64,000 bases of DNA. Source: Phalacrocorax aristotelis. Its lineage: Eukaryota > Chordata > Aves > Suliformes > Phalacrocoracidae. Below the pieces are notes generated by a model. That model was given only the letters and a program-made list of their open reading frames with translations, made no database searches and had not been told where the DNA came from. How positions within the stretch are numbered: the first letter of the stretch is position 1; every line of letters starts with the position of its first letter. Of this stretch, positions 50,801 to 64,000 are shown piece after piece. The stretch lies in assembly GCF_949628215.1 (NCBI RefSeq), contig NC_134288.1:6550982-6614981 (forward strand), in the 5' to 3' direction. Position numbers and translations under genes: made by a program.

Positions 50801-53154
50801 CTTTATACATTTTCTGAGCACTGTGAAAAAACAGATTAAAGTCTCCTGGACAGCCTTCTCTAAGACCCTCTACGCTTTCAGAGCGAGTGCCCTGTTTATA
50901 TTCAGCCTTAATTCTATATTTGCAGTTTTTTTAATAACTGTGTTTTCATCCTTCAAACATTCAGATAAAGAGCTTCACCCCTTAAAGCTGTGATTACACC
51001 TCAACAACTTCTCTCTTGGCAATGTATGTGTGGTTTCTGTTTTGTTTTGTTTTTCTGGCTTGAATGAACACATGTTTCAAACCTCTAATGTACTTCTTTA
51101 ATAACTGGTTTATAAAAAAAGGAGAAGATAGAGAATTTCATCCAAGAATTCCCAGCTGGAGACATCTGTTCAGCAGCAAGTCACCTGATGAACAGCTCTA
51201 ACCAGCCAAGTGTGAGTTATTTTTATTGGTTCAATGTTTTTAAAATAGATAATTTTTTTCCTTTTAATTGATACCTTTCTAGACATTTCAGTAGATTCCT
51301 ACACTGGTCTTCATGGACTTGGATTTATTTCTCCTGAAGGATTAGTGCAGTCCAAAAGGAGTGATCTATTCCAAAACCTAGCTCGCTGGCTGAAACCAGT
51401 AGGAACCAGTTAAATGCTTGAAATGAGGGTTTCCACTAGGGTAATCAAGTTTCCCAAGAGGTGATGGATTTGATGTATAGCCTGTCATGACAAGTTGCAG
51501 GCACTCAGCACCTCTGAAAATCAGGCCATAGCAGCTTTCAGCAAATCTAAAGAGACGGGGTGTGCGCGCGTGCGAGCCAGAGCGGGCTGCAGATAGGACA
51601 CGTGTCTTCATTGATCTCAAAAGGGAGGTTGAACCGTTCTGGTTTGAATCACATGATTTGTCATGTTATTTAGCAGCTGTTAAGCTTAGGTGAGCTTGTA
51701 GGACCCTGTTGGTGCACTCTCAACCCTAATCCTCTCTCAGTTTATTTGTCCATGGCACCGCTTGGCTCCTCTGCCAATGGGTCGGTCCCACCATTCCTCC
51801 TGCGGTACTCCCTGTAGCGCTGAGCATCACTCCTGTCCACCCCTCCCTACAACCCAGCACCTAAAGGCACTTTCCAGAGGATACAGCTGATATTTATTTA
51901 ATTTTCCACTTTTCTTCTGTTCTTTGTATTTTGTCTGGGAAGACTTTTGAGGCCCATAGACTTTGCCTTGGTTTGACGTCTTTGTTAGAGCAGGTTCCCA
52001 GTTTGACATGGGGATGGTGACCCAAGAAATGACAGAGGATGAGGGTTAGAAGAGCAAAAAGGGACAAAGCAGATAAAGACAGGAATGTGGGACTGCACCA
52101 TGTGCAGGTTGTTGTAGACCCTCCTGCTATCCGTCCATGCAGCAAACCCCCAGCCAGTCTGCGAGCAGCTTGCCTGACTTCATTTGCCATTCATCAGCCT
52201 AAACTACTCACTCTTCTTTTACTTGGAAAAACAGGAGCTTTGAACTCTTCTCCACACCCCAGCACATGGCAGAGTTCATTAAATGGGTGGGGAATATCAA
52301 GAGCCACCGCTTATCTGCACTATCCAGGCAGTACCAGGTACCCAGAAGAAGGCTGCGTGGGGAGCCCCTCGTCTGCAAACTGCTGGAAGGGCTGAAGTCT
52401 CCCCAAGGACAGATTAGATGGAGAAGCAGCAGTACAGCTCCCTGATCCTTTCTGCATTTCACCCTGCTGAGTTATTTGCTGTTGCAGGCAAGAGTGGGAC
52501 ATCACAGGTGGAGAGCACACTAGGCTCTTCCCTTTGTTCTTCCCTTTGGAATAGCTTTAATTAACCATTTTTTATCTTTCAAAAGAAAAAGAGGTTTTTC
52601 TCACTTGAGAAATGAGAGGAAATGTTTTCCAAAAGCTGTGTTTTAATTGACTCAGGCTCGGGAGCAGGGAGGCTGAGGGAAGAATTGCTGTCATGGAATT
52701 AACTTTATGAAAGAAAAGCAAATCTCCACCCTGTTTAAACATGGGGAAAACATCACAGAGGCATCCTGCTGCACCAAATGGTAAACATGTCCATGTATTA
52801 TATCACTTATGGCTTCCTTTAGAGTTTTATGATGCTGTTCTCAATTACAGTGTTTGCATTTGTAATTAGAGTGCAGAACACATTGTGAAGGCAAATTATA
52901 GAGCTAACTTGTCCTTTCAAAATAACCCATTTGCTCAGTGTGCTCCCAGAAGCTTCTCTTTATTCAAGGGACTCCAGTGAAGGACTAACCTTCCCTACTG
53001 AAAGTGTTGGAATATACATTTGCTGGAGGGAAGGGAGAGGAGGAGAAACACATTTTTGCCCCAAGGCTTTGCTGTGCTTGGACCCGACCTTTAAACCACT
53101 GAAACTCCTGTTGGTTTCTATAAGCATGATCCTCCAGAAGTTTGAGCAACTAAT
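47801..53154. other. Intergenic, nothing recognised
   Basis: AT-rich sequence upstream of MAFB beyond the GC-rich blocks. Only short chance frames, and no dispersed repeat that I can name. Confidence 0.55.
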
Positions 53155-53266
53155 GGAATTGGGGGTGCGTGGGAGAAGAATCGGATTTTTTGCTCTGCCA
53201 CTAATTACTGCTGTGGCTTTGGCTATGTCACTTGGCCTTTTTGTGCCTCCTTAACTGGCTAAAAAT
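53155..53266 (+). mobile_element. MIR/CORE-SINE-like fragment
   Basis: GCTCTGCCACTAATTACTGC, TGTGGCTTTGGCTATGTCAC and TTGGCCTTTTTGTGCCTCC follow the MIR core order (GCTCTGCCACTTACTAGCTG, TGTGACCTTGGGCAAGTCAC, TTAACCTCTCTGTGCCTCAG). The left boundary is uncertain. Confidence 0.72.
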
Positions 53267-56200
53267 GTCCTGTGGAAGAGCCTGGATATTACTGTACAAT
53301 CACACACGTATATAAATGAAGGTGAATATGCAGGACCGGTAGTTGTCCTCCAGTTTTTCATTCCTTTGTAATTCTGAAAGCAGCTCTTTGGAGTTGATGT
53401 TTTTAGGTGCATTCAGTCTTTGTCCTGGGCTCCCCTTACACAGGGGCTCATTCTCTATTTAAATATAATGATGACACATTGCTTCATGCCATGTTGCCAT
53501 GCAAAGACAGCAGAGCTCTCTGCTGCTTGGCTTTGCTCAGTATCTAGTGGTGTTTCACTGAGCAATTTCTGACCAGCTGCACCATATGTGACGCCCCTTC
53601 GTTTTGCTCTAGCTATTAAGTGTCATCAGCAGAGATCTGATCTTCCTTTAAGGCAGGTCAATTTTGTGTATAGAAGACCAGAGCCTAGGCCAGATGTGCA
53701 CTTTGCCTTTGAATTCAGTAGGGAAAAAACTGTATCCAAGTCTAAAGTTGGACTTGATAACGCTCTACTTAGAGTGAAAAGGAAGCAAATTCTCCAGTTG
53801 TTACTGTTCTGCCCTGTCTGCAAAGGATCTCTGCATTTGGGTATCTTTTTTTGCAAAACCTGCACGAAGCAGGAGGACTTGACTACGAACAGGTTTCCCT
53901 GCAAGTGCAAGTAACATTTTCATCTCCTGTACCGTAGCCGGGATGGCCCAGGGAAGTGCCCTGCAGCATGTACCTCTCCCATAAGCATGTCCTCCCCATT
54001 CCTGGCCATGAGGAGTTGCCTTGGCTTTGCTCTCCAGCCAGCATTTAGGAAAATTTCAAGCTCAGTACTCGACCCCTACCAGCACACTGCCCACCGGTGC
54101 CCTCTGTTCATGCTCCAAGGCTTCACGAAACCAGGCAAAAAAGAATCAAATAAAGAACACCTAAAAAGGCTGTGTTCTCCCAGGGTGGCAGTGTTGGGAG
54201 GATAAAAAACCCCAGGCAAACCCCAAACCACTGCTCTATGAGATTACTACAAGCTCTTTTCTTTTTCCTTTTTCACCACTCGTCCCACTATGAAGTAGTT
54301 TGTACAACTTTTACTCCTGCCACAGGTAATTCTTCATTTCATTTCCAATAAGCTGCTTTAGAAGTTCACCGTAGCGCTGGCTGTCTCCTTGCCAACGTTC
54401 AGTTATTAAATTCCTTTCTTGGTATCTCTTGCATGGGTCAGGAAAGTTGATTCCCTGGCCCCAACTTTCTGCCAGGTGCTTGTTTCTTCTGAGCAAAGGT
54501 TAGGTCACCTGATGACTCATTGAATAAACTGGTTTTATTACTTTCCCTGGGTATGGGAGAGTTTCCTTGAAGAAAGAAGCTGCAGCACATGGGATGACCA
54601 TTCGAAAAAGAAGGATTAACAAAGGGGTTTCCCAGAAATTATGAGTTCAGCTTAATATCTAGTATCACATTTTTTGTTTAATGGCATTAAATCCAAGGAA
54701 GTGCCTAGAGGAAAGGGTCTGAACTTTATAAATTGTGGGATTATTTGTGAAGTGGCTGAGGAAGGACATTTTCTGCTACTCTTATGAGGGAAGACAAGAC
54801 ATCCCAGCGTGGTGTTTCACAGTGCCAGATGCACCCCAGTTTCCACAGCTGTGTGTTTAAAATATGGCCCAGGTTCACTGAGCAATGTCAAAACACATCT
54901 GCAGGGCTGACCAGGGAATGAAATACGGCTGCAAAATGGGCAAACTCAATTTTGTTGGGGGAACAAAAGAGAGGAGGGCATTTGTCATCCAGAGGATCAC
55001 ATCTGAGAAACACCTACTGTTGTTTGACTAGCTGGGATTTAAAATATATATGTCATCACCCTGTCTTTGTTGCCAATAACACTGTTTGCTTTGCTATGCC
55101 ACCGGGCTGCTCAGGCAGCTGAACGAGACGGGTGGCTTTTCCTTCTGTTTCCAACCAGAGGAGCCCTGGCTCCAGCACCTTGCTCCCAGGGAATCATGCA
55201 GGCTGCCAGCATCCAAATGCCACCGAGGACAAATCCAGAGAGATGGCCACCAATAAATAAGAAGGTGTGAGATGCAATATGATGCTGTTTGTTTTTCTGG
55301 AAGGTCAATAGTTTTCCTAACATTTCAGCTTCCTGTGCTTTTCATTTCTGATGAAAGCCTGTTTCAGCAGTTGAAGTAAGAAAATAGCCTGTGCGTAACA
55401 CGTGGAAGACTTTTTTGAATAAATGTCCTTCAAAATGAAAGACCTTTACCTGCCTTATGAAATCACATAAATATTTCAAGAAACAGTACAGAGGAAAATT
55501 TATACTCATGTTAGATTTCACAATGTGATTTTTGTAACACCTACAGCGGATTGCCCGTGTTTTCTGACAGTGCTCACAACAAGAGCAGAAGACAAGCATG
55601 TAAAAAAAAAAATTAAAAGCTCTTTACTTGATGGTATCCTTGTAGCTTGTGCTATTTTGAACCTGTCAACTGCTTAAGTAACAGCCTGTCAGTGATCGCA
55701 GCCCGGCCAAATACAAGACCTGGTCGTATGGTTGCAAATTGTCAAGAGCTGAGTGATCTCCCGGGTTGTGATTTATGACTCCATGAACAATGACAAGCGA
55801 GGAGAAAAGGCCCTGGTAATTTCGGAAGCAGTTGTGGAAACAATTAGATTACTTTTTTATTAGGTCATTTATAGAATTCTTCCCTTTAAAAATTAGATCC
55901 TTGATGAGTGCATTTTTCACGCACTCAGTTGCTTTGTCCTGTTTCTCAATTGAGGGAAAATCCTGGGCTTTCCTTTGGAAACACTGCTGTGCAATGTCTT
56001 TAACTTCACAGGGGCTGAGAAAGCTGCAGGGGCGCACAAGACCCACAAGCTCTGGCCCATCTGCACTTGAAGCCCTTTGCAAAGATCAATTCCTGCCAAG
56101 CCTTTTGCAGGGATTGTGCTGGTTTCTGTACCATTTTCTCACTGCTGGTTGCTCATATCTTTCTGCTGGTCTGATCTTTGTCTGCGACAGAGTTGCCGCC

Positions 56201-59200
56201 TCCTTCTCAGCTGCTGGGAAGTTTCTGGCACATTGCACTGGTACAGGCAATAACACCGATATTGAAAACTTGGGCCAGAGTTTTCAGAAGTGCTGCAGTT
56301 TGGAGGTCTTTCATCCTGGTTTTGCCCCCTCTTCTTTCCAACAGCAGAATTACTTCATTGTCATTGTATTTCTGCTTCCAATTTCTTCAGCAGCGGTTTG
56401 TCCCTTCTTGCCCCAGGGACCTGAGCAGTAGGAGGTCACGTCTTTTTATAAAGAGCCAATGGCATTTCTCTGGAAGTGCCCAGTGTCCTGCTATACCACC
56501 CCGCTCAGCTTGGCAACATGTCTCAGAGTTTTCTTGCAGGCTAATGAGAGACAGATAATATATCTGAAAATACACATTTAACCAAAATCTCTCCCCTCCC
56601 TTGTTTGCTTTCTTGGAAGTTGTCAGTGTTCCCATGTTGTTCTGCCCTGATGATACAGTCACAGCATCATCATTTCTGAATTCTCTTATAGAGGAACTGG
56701 CTCCAAAAGTGACCAAAGCCACTCAACATCTTGGGTGCTCCCCACAGGCCAAGGGGCCCCAGCACAGATTCAGGCTCCCGGGGTGAGTCTTGAGTTACTT
56801 TGAACCATGGTTAAGTCCATTATAATGTGGGTTTCTGCTATGAAAAATAATGAAAGGCCAACCTGGAAAATGAGGTCTTGCTGTAGGGAGCCCCATTTCC
56901 CTCCTTGCCTTCCTTCAAAGAGGAGGAGGGAGATATTTGCATTTCTCCAGCACCATGTACTGAGGAATGGGAAAAAGAGTTGTGCTATGCTGTATTCCGT
57001 AGCCCAATGAGACTGAAACTTCCTCTCAGCTTTGAGTTTTACTATTCCCTTGCAAAAGCCTCTTCTATTGCGCTATGCACCAGCAAAAATCCTTTTTATT
57101 GCCATTAAAAAGGCAGCTGAGGTGCTCTTTTTCTTTCTTTTTTTTTTTTATTATTTGTACAGAACTCAGCAAATAAAAATGGGTCCCGGATAAAAGGTGT
57201 GTCCTTTCTAGTAAAGTACAAAAAAATCTTAATCTTTGGTCCAGAAGCAGTAGATTGCCACAAACAGTCGGCAGCTAAAATCATTAATCTTTGCTGCTTG
57301 CCCAACTGGTACTAGTAGTAAAGAAGATAATACACTAGCAGAATCAGTGACCCACTACAAATTGGTCCTGAAAGGTCCACCAGCCTAAATAGACTTTTGC
57401 TGATCCAACACTTGTTAGGAATCCCAACAAAGAGACTATTGGCTCATCTGATGAGCCGCTCACTATTGGGCCTTTTGCAATGGCTGGTGATGGATGACCA
57501 TACCCTCTTTGAGGGGGAAGATGCAGCTCCTGGTATGGGGCCTTTTCTCATCTTAAATTTGTACTCAATAAATCACAGGTGCAGAAGAGACAGCATCAGT
57601 TTCATTACACCTACATGCTCCAGTATCAATCATGCCAACACAACGGACTGCGTACAGTTCATTTCAGGAGGCTCTTTCTGTTCCAATACCATTTCCATTC
57701 TGTTGTGCTTTAGCATTCCTAAAGTGTTGAGCCTCTGCAGCAAAACACTGGGGGAGAAGGATGGGATGCGCTGTAATTGCGCTCTTTCAGCATGAGACAG
57801 GGCTTAGCTCACTTACTTTGGTTTATGATCCCTTGTTATTGTTAAAAGTAAAGTCTTAAATAGTTTGGTAAATAGTACCACCAATTCTGAGGTTGTCACA
57901 CATCACTTTCATTTTTAACCTTGCTGTTTCTTTTGCCCTTTAGCACAGACCTTTAGCCTGGGTTGCAGCAACTGCCCTGGAATGGTCCCCTTTTGTGATT
58001 ATAATCTTATTTTTCTATCTGGTTTATGATATTTGTTTAGATGATGCTGCGATCCCGTACTTATCCAAACCTAACTGCAGCAAAAACAGTTTCAGAGAGC
58101 TTCTTCAGTGTTTTCTCATTTAAAATAGTTTCTGCCATGTTCTCTCTGGCTGGTAAATACCCTGGGACCTTTGAAAGGTATATCCATTACGATTCACAAT
58201 TTATGAATGTATAGCAGAGCTCCCACATTGTTATGTTAATTCCAGTGTCAGCAGTTAAAATGCACTTAAAACAAAGGAGGCTTTAGAGCTTTCAGGCTTT
58301 ACATTTAATATACATAATCAAATACTTTCATGGCATTAAATGCGTGTCTAACACTCATCATAAAAACTATGAGCCATGTTTTTCAAGTTTAATAAAAGGT
58401 AATAGATTATTATTCCCCATGTGTGTCCAAAATCCACTTTGCCATCCACCTGCCATACAGGGAGAGTAATCTCTTAGAGTCCAATTATACTCTGATTTGC
58501 ATAGGAACAACTATGTTTTGTGCAATTAAGTTATCACAAAGTCCTGTCATTCTGCAGCATTCTGTTAATCTTTAACTCAACGAAAAGCCATGTCAGCAGA
58601 GCACCAACACAGAAAAGATGGGTGTTCAAAGGAACTGCAGTAGGAGCACATTCAGGACTGTCAGACAGAACAAGCTTTTCAAAAGGACACTTCCATTCAG
58701 TTTAAACCTACAAGGGTGTTGGGCTGACACCTCCATTTATTTGCTGTAGGGCTGTAAGGAGAGAAAAAGAGAGACTTTCAGCCTTATTAAGGCAGTATTT
58801 GGAATACAAAACACCGGATTCTTTTCCTCTGCTCCTTTTACTCTGTCTCAGTGGCAGATCATAAAGCATGGGCAGCATTAATACAAGTCAAGAAAGTACT
58901 GGTTCTAATGTGCAGCTGAACGAGTGGATTTTCTGTGAGCCAGACACCAAATCTATTTATTTGTTTGTTTTTTACAATCAGCAGGGAGACAAACAGGGAA
59001 TGTATTTTTAAAATGTAGTTAGGAGTACAGAAGTCCCAGTAAATAGCATCTTTCTGCCACAATGCTTTGTGGATGCCTGGTCCATGAGCTAAGGGCAGGT
59101 TGTAGCTAACAGCACCAGTATGGTTAGTGATTATTCCGGTCAGGTACCTGCAGCAGGTTCAGTTTTACAAGATTAAAACGGTAATTGATCTTTGAGAGAA

Positions 59201-62200
59201 CATTTGAGGACAAAACATGGTTATGTTTGTAAGAGATTCTTAGCAGGTATAAATTGACATAAGGCCATCATAAGCAGATAACCAGTAGAGAAGCCCAGCT
59301 GCATCTCTAACCCCATCTACTCTCAAAACACCGGGCACACGGTGCTATTTGAAGGTGTGGATATTGCAGGTGAAGGTTTGCAGGGTGGTTATTTCTGCAT
59401 GATTTCCAAAGCTTCCATAAAGGCAGCCCAAGCAGGTTCTTCCTGCCGACATCCTCACTACTTTCTCTAATACTTTCACTGAAACCTGGCACTTACCTTT
59501 TGTGTTTTGTCTTGGGGATCTTTACTTCTGTGAATACATATTATCTAACATTCATTTCACCAGGTCAATTTGCAGAAAACGTTTTGCTTTCAAGGTTGCT
59601 TCCAAATTTTTATATTTTTCATTTTTCATCTCAATTAAAAATAAACCATGCTGTGAGTCCCCTTTGTAGTTCTTTTATCATGCTACCAACTCTGCATTTT
59701 TTCACCTATATACTAATAAAAAGGTCTTTTATATATATATATACATACACATCTCAGTAACTGGTTTTTAGGTCTACTGTCCAAAGAAACTTTTCTTGCC
59801 TTTCATTTGCACTGTACTGCAAAACCCAGTTTTAACTCAAAAGAAACTGTAAAGAACTCTTTGTTATCTTCATTTTGGCCTTAATCTATAATGAATATTA
59901 ATAGCACTTGTAAGGTGAGGTACAGATTAAAAGCATTAAAACATAGCTTGGATGTTTTCAAAGGTTGCATGCTGGGTAACATTTCTGGAAGTGCCAAAGG
60001 GCCAGATTTGTTAGTGCAATTTTAGAAGTCACTTCAATTCCTCTTTTTAAAGATGTCTAAAGCTATGTGAAAGTACAAATAAGTATTTTATGTAGGGTTC
60101 AAAAACACCTTCATCATCACCAATGTAAAATAAAATAGAGGTGCTTTTGCAAATCCCATTAGAAACTTGTTTGTACGTTTACTGCCTCTATCTAAATAAC
60201 TTTCCAAAGCAGGACTTTGTCATTTGGACATCTTTGGAAGGTGTGTCCAGGGTGCCCACTGGGACAGCACAGGGCTTTAGCTAGGGGTGAAATCCAGGTG
60301 ATAGAGTTTGTGTGGAAAACCAAAAAGGCCATTGAAAGAGGGTTGAACTCTATTCCTGCCAGAGTCGGTGGCACAACTGCCGCTGACAGTCAGTGACGTT
60401 GGTCCAGGTCTACTGGGACTCATAGAAAGTGGCAAAACCCGGTTCTTTCCCTTCTAGCGTTGTGTCTGGAGCTGAACGCTAATAACCTCTTCAATACCAG
60501 GAAGCTTTCTTCCAGGGACATCAGCACATACACAGGCCTGGCAAGCTGCCAACTGATTTGGCAGATGAGGGCTTTAACGCAGTCCATATTGCTTGTGGTG
60601 GAAAGTTCAGGGCTCGGTGAGACATCGTGCATAACGCCAGGCTGCACCCCAGTCTTTCTGGACCGGGCTTTTTGGCTTGCACAGGCTGCAGAGTCCAAAT
60701 GTAGCGTGGTGCACATGTGCGTGCACGGGTGAGGACGTGTGGACCTTGGACGGTTTCTAGCACGTGTTTGTATTGACATCTGCCACCCTGACACAACCCC
60801 CAGAAGGCTCTTTAACCCACAAAATGAATGATGCAATGCACGGCCTCTTATTTCAGTCCAAAACCAAATTTGCTGAGTGAACTTGCCAGCATTGCTACCA
60901 ACGAGCGAGGGAGATGAGAGGGAAGTGCTTGTATTTTTGGTGGCGCGTGTTGTGAATTAAGGTGGGAGCAATTACATCCTGTCAGGTAACAAAAAGATGT
61001 GCCTGAACACCATGTGACAGAACATGAGCAAGAAAGTGACCCTTTTGGGAGGGTAGTTTAAAGCACCCAAGGATAACCTTGAAAAATACTGCTCTTGAGC
61101 GGTTAAGAAACTTGTCTTGACTGGGATGGTTTTTGTGAAATACTTGGTTTGTGCTGGTTAGGAAGCAGAACACTGGATTAAAGGGCTGACGGCTGAAGTA
61201 AAATCTTAATCCATCCCTTGCAGAAACCAATGGAAACTGCTCTGGGGCAGTCAGGAGTCATGAAAATAATTCTGGAAAATGTTCTCATAACCTGATAAGA
61301 GAGCTGATTTAATAAAATTATTGTATTGTCAGTTTATGATTTTAAGAAATCTTTTGGCCTAGTTCAGGTTAAAAAAAAAAGTCACCAGCTTTAGTTCTTC
61401 TGCAGAAAAAAGACCCCATCATTTATTAGATGAATGAAGATATCAATTTCTGTTTAAACATTAACAGGGTGATGCCAAATATTAGTCAGTTCCTAATAAT
61501 TTTGAGGGATTAAAAAGATAATAAAAGTAATAGTCCATTACATTACCTACTTCAGCAAGATTGTAATGAATGTAATAAATTCCAGATCAGGGTTATAACA
61601 ACTTCCATCTATTTAAAATGAATTTGTAGGGTTACTTTCATTAACTATGTATATGGAGAAAATGATCTGACATATTACTTTAAAAGAGCTGTAAAACCGA
61701 TTAGAAGGAAATATGCTTCCCAGACAGTGATCTAGGCCGCTGGGGAAATTTTATTCCTGGGAAGAAGGGGGGAAAAGGAAGGGAAGAGGAAGGCATCTTA
61801 GAGGATGCTATTGCATCATGTCTTTAACATGCCCCTGAAGCCACTTTGCTCCTTGGGAGAGATTTGGGCAGTAACAACAGTCAGAGACCAGGAAAGGGAT
61901 GAAAGCTACTTTCTTCCCTGGCTTTTCTATTCCCTCCACCTCCCTGCCTGGGAAAGGACGGATCTGTTAATGAATAAAAGGTTCCTGTGCTGGGGATTTG
62001 TGCATGGAAATGAAACTGCACCTGGTTCTGGTACGGCCTTTGGCAGCCCAGGGGAAGGCTGAGGCATTAAAGGGGACGGTGGCCTCATTGCTCGGAGGAG
62101 ACAAGGGACCTAGCACTTGACTGCACTACAGAAATTACTGCTGCACCTAGAATGCAGCCTTCATTTATCAATTTCATAGCAAGGGGGAAAGGGAAAGGGA

Positions 62201-62552
62201 GGGGGGAAATCCAACATCTGACTGCCTTTTTCAGCTCACGCTACATCTAGCCACCGAGAGCCCTCCAAACCCGGTCATGTGTGTTATAAAGAGTCTTGGA
62301 TAAAGTAACTTAATACTAATGATTATACTTAATTGGACCTCTAAGTGATTAAAGTGGCAGTAATGAATGAGTAACATCCTTCTAATTCCCTTTTTCCATT
62401 TGGCTTGGGCTGAAGGCCCTTCCTTTGTGCAGGATTTGACTTGGGGGTAAGCAAAGCCAGTATTTTTTAAGCTTTCAGTAGCGTGTCTGGAATGAGCCAC
62501 TTGGATCACGTTTACAATAAATGACTCCATAAGCACACTACCAGGGCATTGA
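53267..62552. other. Intergenic, no gene recognised
   Basis: AT-rich DNA. The longest frames (199 codons at 55832-56431; 138 codons at 60420-60836) resemble no known protein. One short TA microsatellite at 59730. Confidence 0.55.
59730..59745. repeat. (TA)n microsatellite, short
   Basis: ATATATATATATACATACAC; a short dinucleotide run. Confidence 0.8.
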
Positions 62553-62784
<232 letters not shown>

Positions 62785-63728
62785 ATTGGATTAGCCAATT
62801 GTGAGGTTAATGAATATGCATTTGGCAACCCATGTTTGTGAGGCCAAGTCCCACGTGGGCATCAAAGGGTTTGAAACCTGCAAGCGTAAGTATCAGCTTT
62901 GTCAAAATATTGATTCACTTTAAGAGTAACACAGTGCCCTCCCCCCTTGTGCTAATGTGCATAAGGATAAACTTGCTTTACCTATGTTTTTTTACTTATT
63001 TTATAGGACTTAATATTACCAATTAATTGACTGAATCAGCTGAGATTTTCTAACTCTATACTTCAGTGCTTTTATCCTGTTTTTTCAATCTAAAAATGAT
63101 TGTTACCCTCCTCTTTAAAAAAGAATCCATTAAAAATGTAAGTCTCAACACTTGCAATATGTAACTTTCTAAAAGGAGAGAGATCTCCAGAACCTCAGTG
63201 TTTCACTTTGTATTGGTAAAAGGAATATTAAGCAGGATAAAGAGGGCTTGAAGACAGAAGGAGCTGTGTGGAGTGCTTGTCTTGCACTGGGCAGGTCCAG
63301 CTCATCCTACAGCTGGGGCACCCCTGAGACAGGGGAACAGGTGAGGAGCAATGACTTGTTTATAGCAGTGTGCTAAATTGGCAGGTATTTAAAATTAATT
63401 TGGGTATGCTTTCCCACATGCCTCAATTATACCTCTCACTGGAACATAGGAGTGTACCACATATACCGTATGGTATCAGGCATGATGATGCTGTGATTGG
63501 TCGTGACAGCAAAACTGCCATAATGCACATAAAAACCCTAATAATAATGCTTAGGCTTCTTTTACACCAAAAATCTGATTAATTTACACAACCCCCCTGC
63601 TCTGTCATGTATGTTATCTGATATGGCCGTGGTAGTTTTTGAACCACCTGGCTTCAGTGCAGTGGGAGATCATGTATTAAACAAAACCAGGAATAAGATA
63701 CAAAAACTGGTATTCTTTGGGATGTACC
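62785..63728. other. Intergenic spacer between two pyrimidine microsatellites
   Basis: About 940 bp of AT-rich DNA with nothing recognised, between the CTTT and TTTCC arrays. Confidence 0.6.
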
Positions 63729-64000
63729 TTTTCCTTTCCTTTCCTTTCCTTTCCTTTCCTTTCCTTTCCTTTCCTTTCCTTTCCTTTCCTTTCCTTTCCT
63801 TTCCTTTCCTTTCCTTTCCTTTCCTTTCCTTTCCTTTCCTTTCCTTTCCTTTCCTTTCCTTTCCTTTCCTTTCCCTTCCCTTCCTTCCCTTCCCTTCCCT
63901 TCCTTCCCTTCCCTTCCCTTCCTTCCCTTCCCTTCCCTTCCCTTCCCTTCCCTTTCCCCTTTCCTTCCCTTCCTTTCCCCTTTCTTTTCCCCTTTCCTTT
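63729..64000. repeat. (TTTCC)n pentanucleotide array, continues beyond the window
   Basis: A pure TTTCC array (to about 63873) passes into mixed TTCCC/TTCC/CCTTT variants and is cut by the window end, so its true length is unknown. Confidence 0.97.

Noticed and set aside
63729-64000. CRISPR-like regular repeats
   Set aside because: The units are 5 bp with no unique spacers. This is a microsatellite in a vertebrate genome. No CRISPR array or cas-like gene is present anywhere in the window.

Overview
This is nuclear DNA from a vertebrate, almost certainly a bird. The only convincing protein-coding gene is a complete single-exon MAFB (large Maf bZIP transcription factor) on the minus strand, CDS 41163..42098. 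The protein ends ...SPEFFM, which I recall as the chicken-type C-terminus (the mammalian ending I recall is ...EFFL). The repeat complement is also avian: three CR1 LINE 3' fragments, two old MIR/CORE-SINE-like fragments, and an ERVL-type solo LTR of a kind I associate with Neoaves. That LTR suggests a non-galliform bird, but this is recollection and not a database result.

Layout: bases 1-35280 are intergenic and mostly AT-rich. They carry the CR1 copies (1918-2093, 27446-27712, 28684-28860), a solo LTR with an intact 5-bp target duplication (18214-18801), a decamer/pentamer satellite (15281-15450), a TA-rich tract (23863-23962) and a MIR-like SINE (33481-33640). From about 35.3 to 47.8 kb the sequence becomes a series of GC- and CpG-rich blocks with MAFB near the centre. 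Upstream of MAFB (higher coordinates) are a TATA box, a CCAAT box and clustered GC boxes. The predicted 5' UTR is about 0.7 kb and has no upstream ATG. Downstream is a roughly 2-kb AT-rich predicted 3' UTR. From 47.8 kb to the end the sequence is again intergenic, with one MIR-like fragment and two very long pyrimidine microsatellites, the last of which runs off the end of the window.

Functionally this is a lone developmental regulator in a gene desert. No second gene, operon, tRNA, CRISPR array or prokaryote-like system is visible. The least expected structure I found is a degenerate tandem array in the MAFB 3' UTR: six copies of a CAAGCAGG-type motif within about 520 bp. Four of them are paired with a TGTCCT motif at near-constant distance, one unit forms a perfect 9-bp hairpin, and AATAAA hexamers lie between units.
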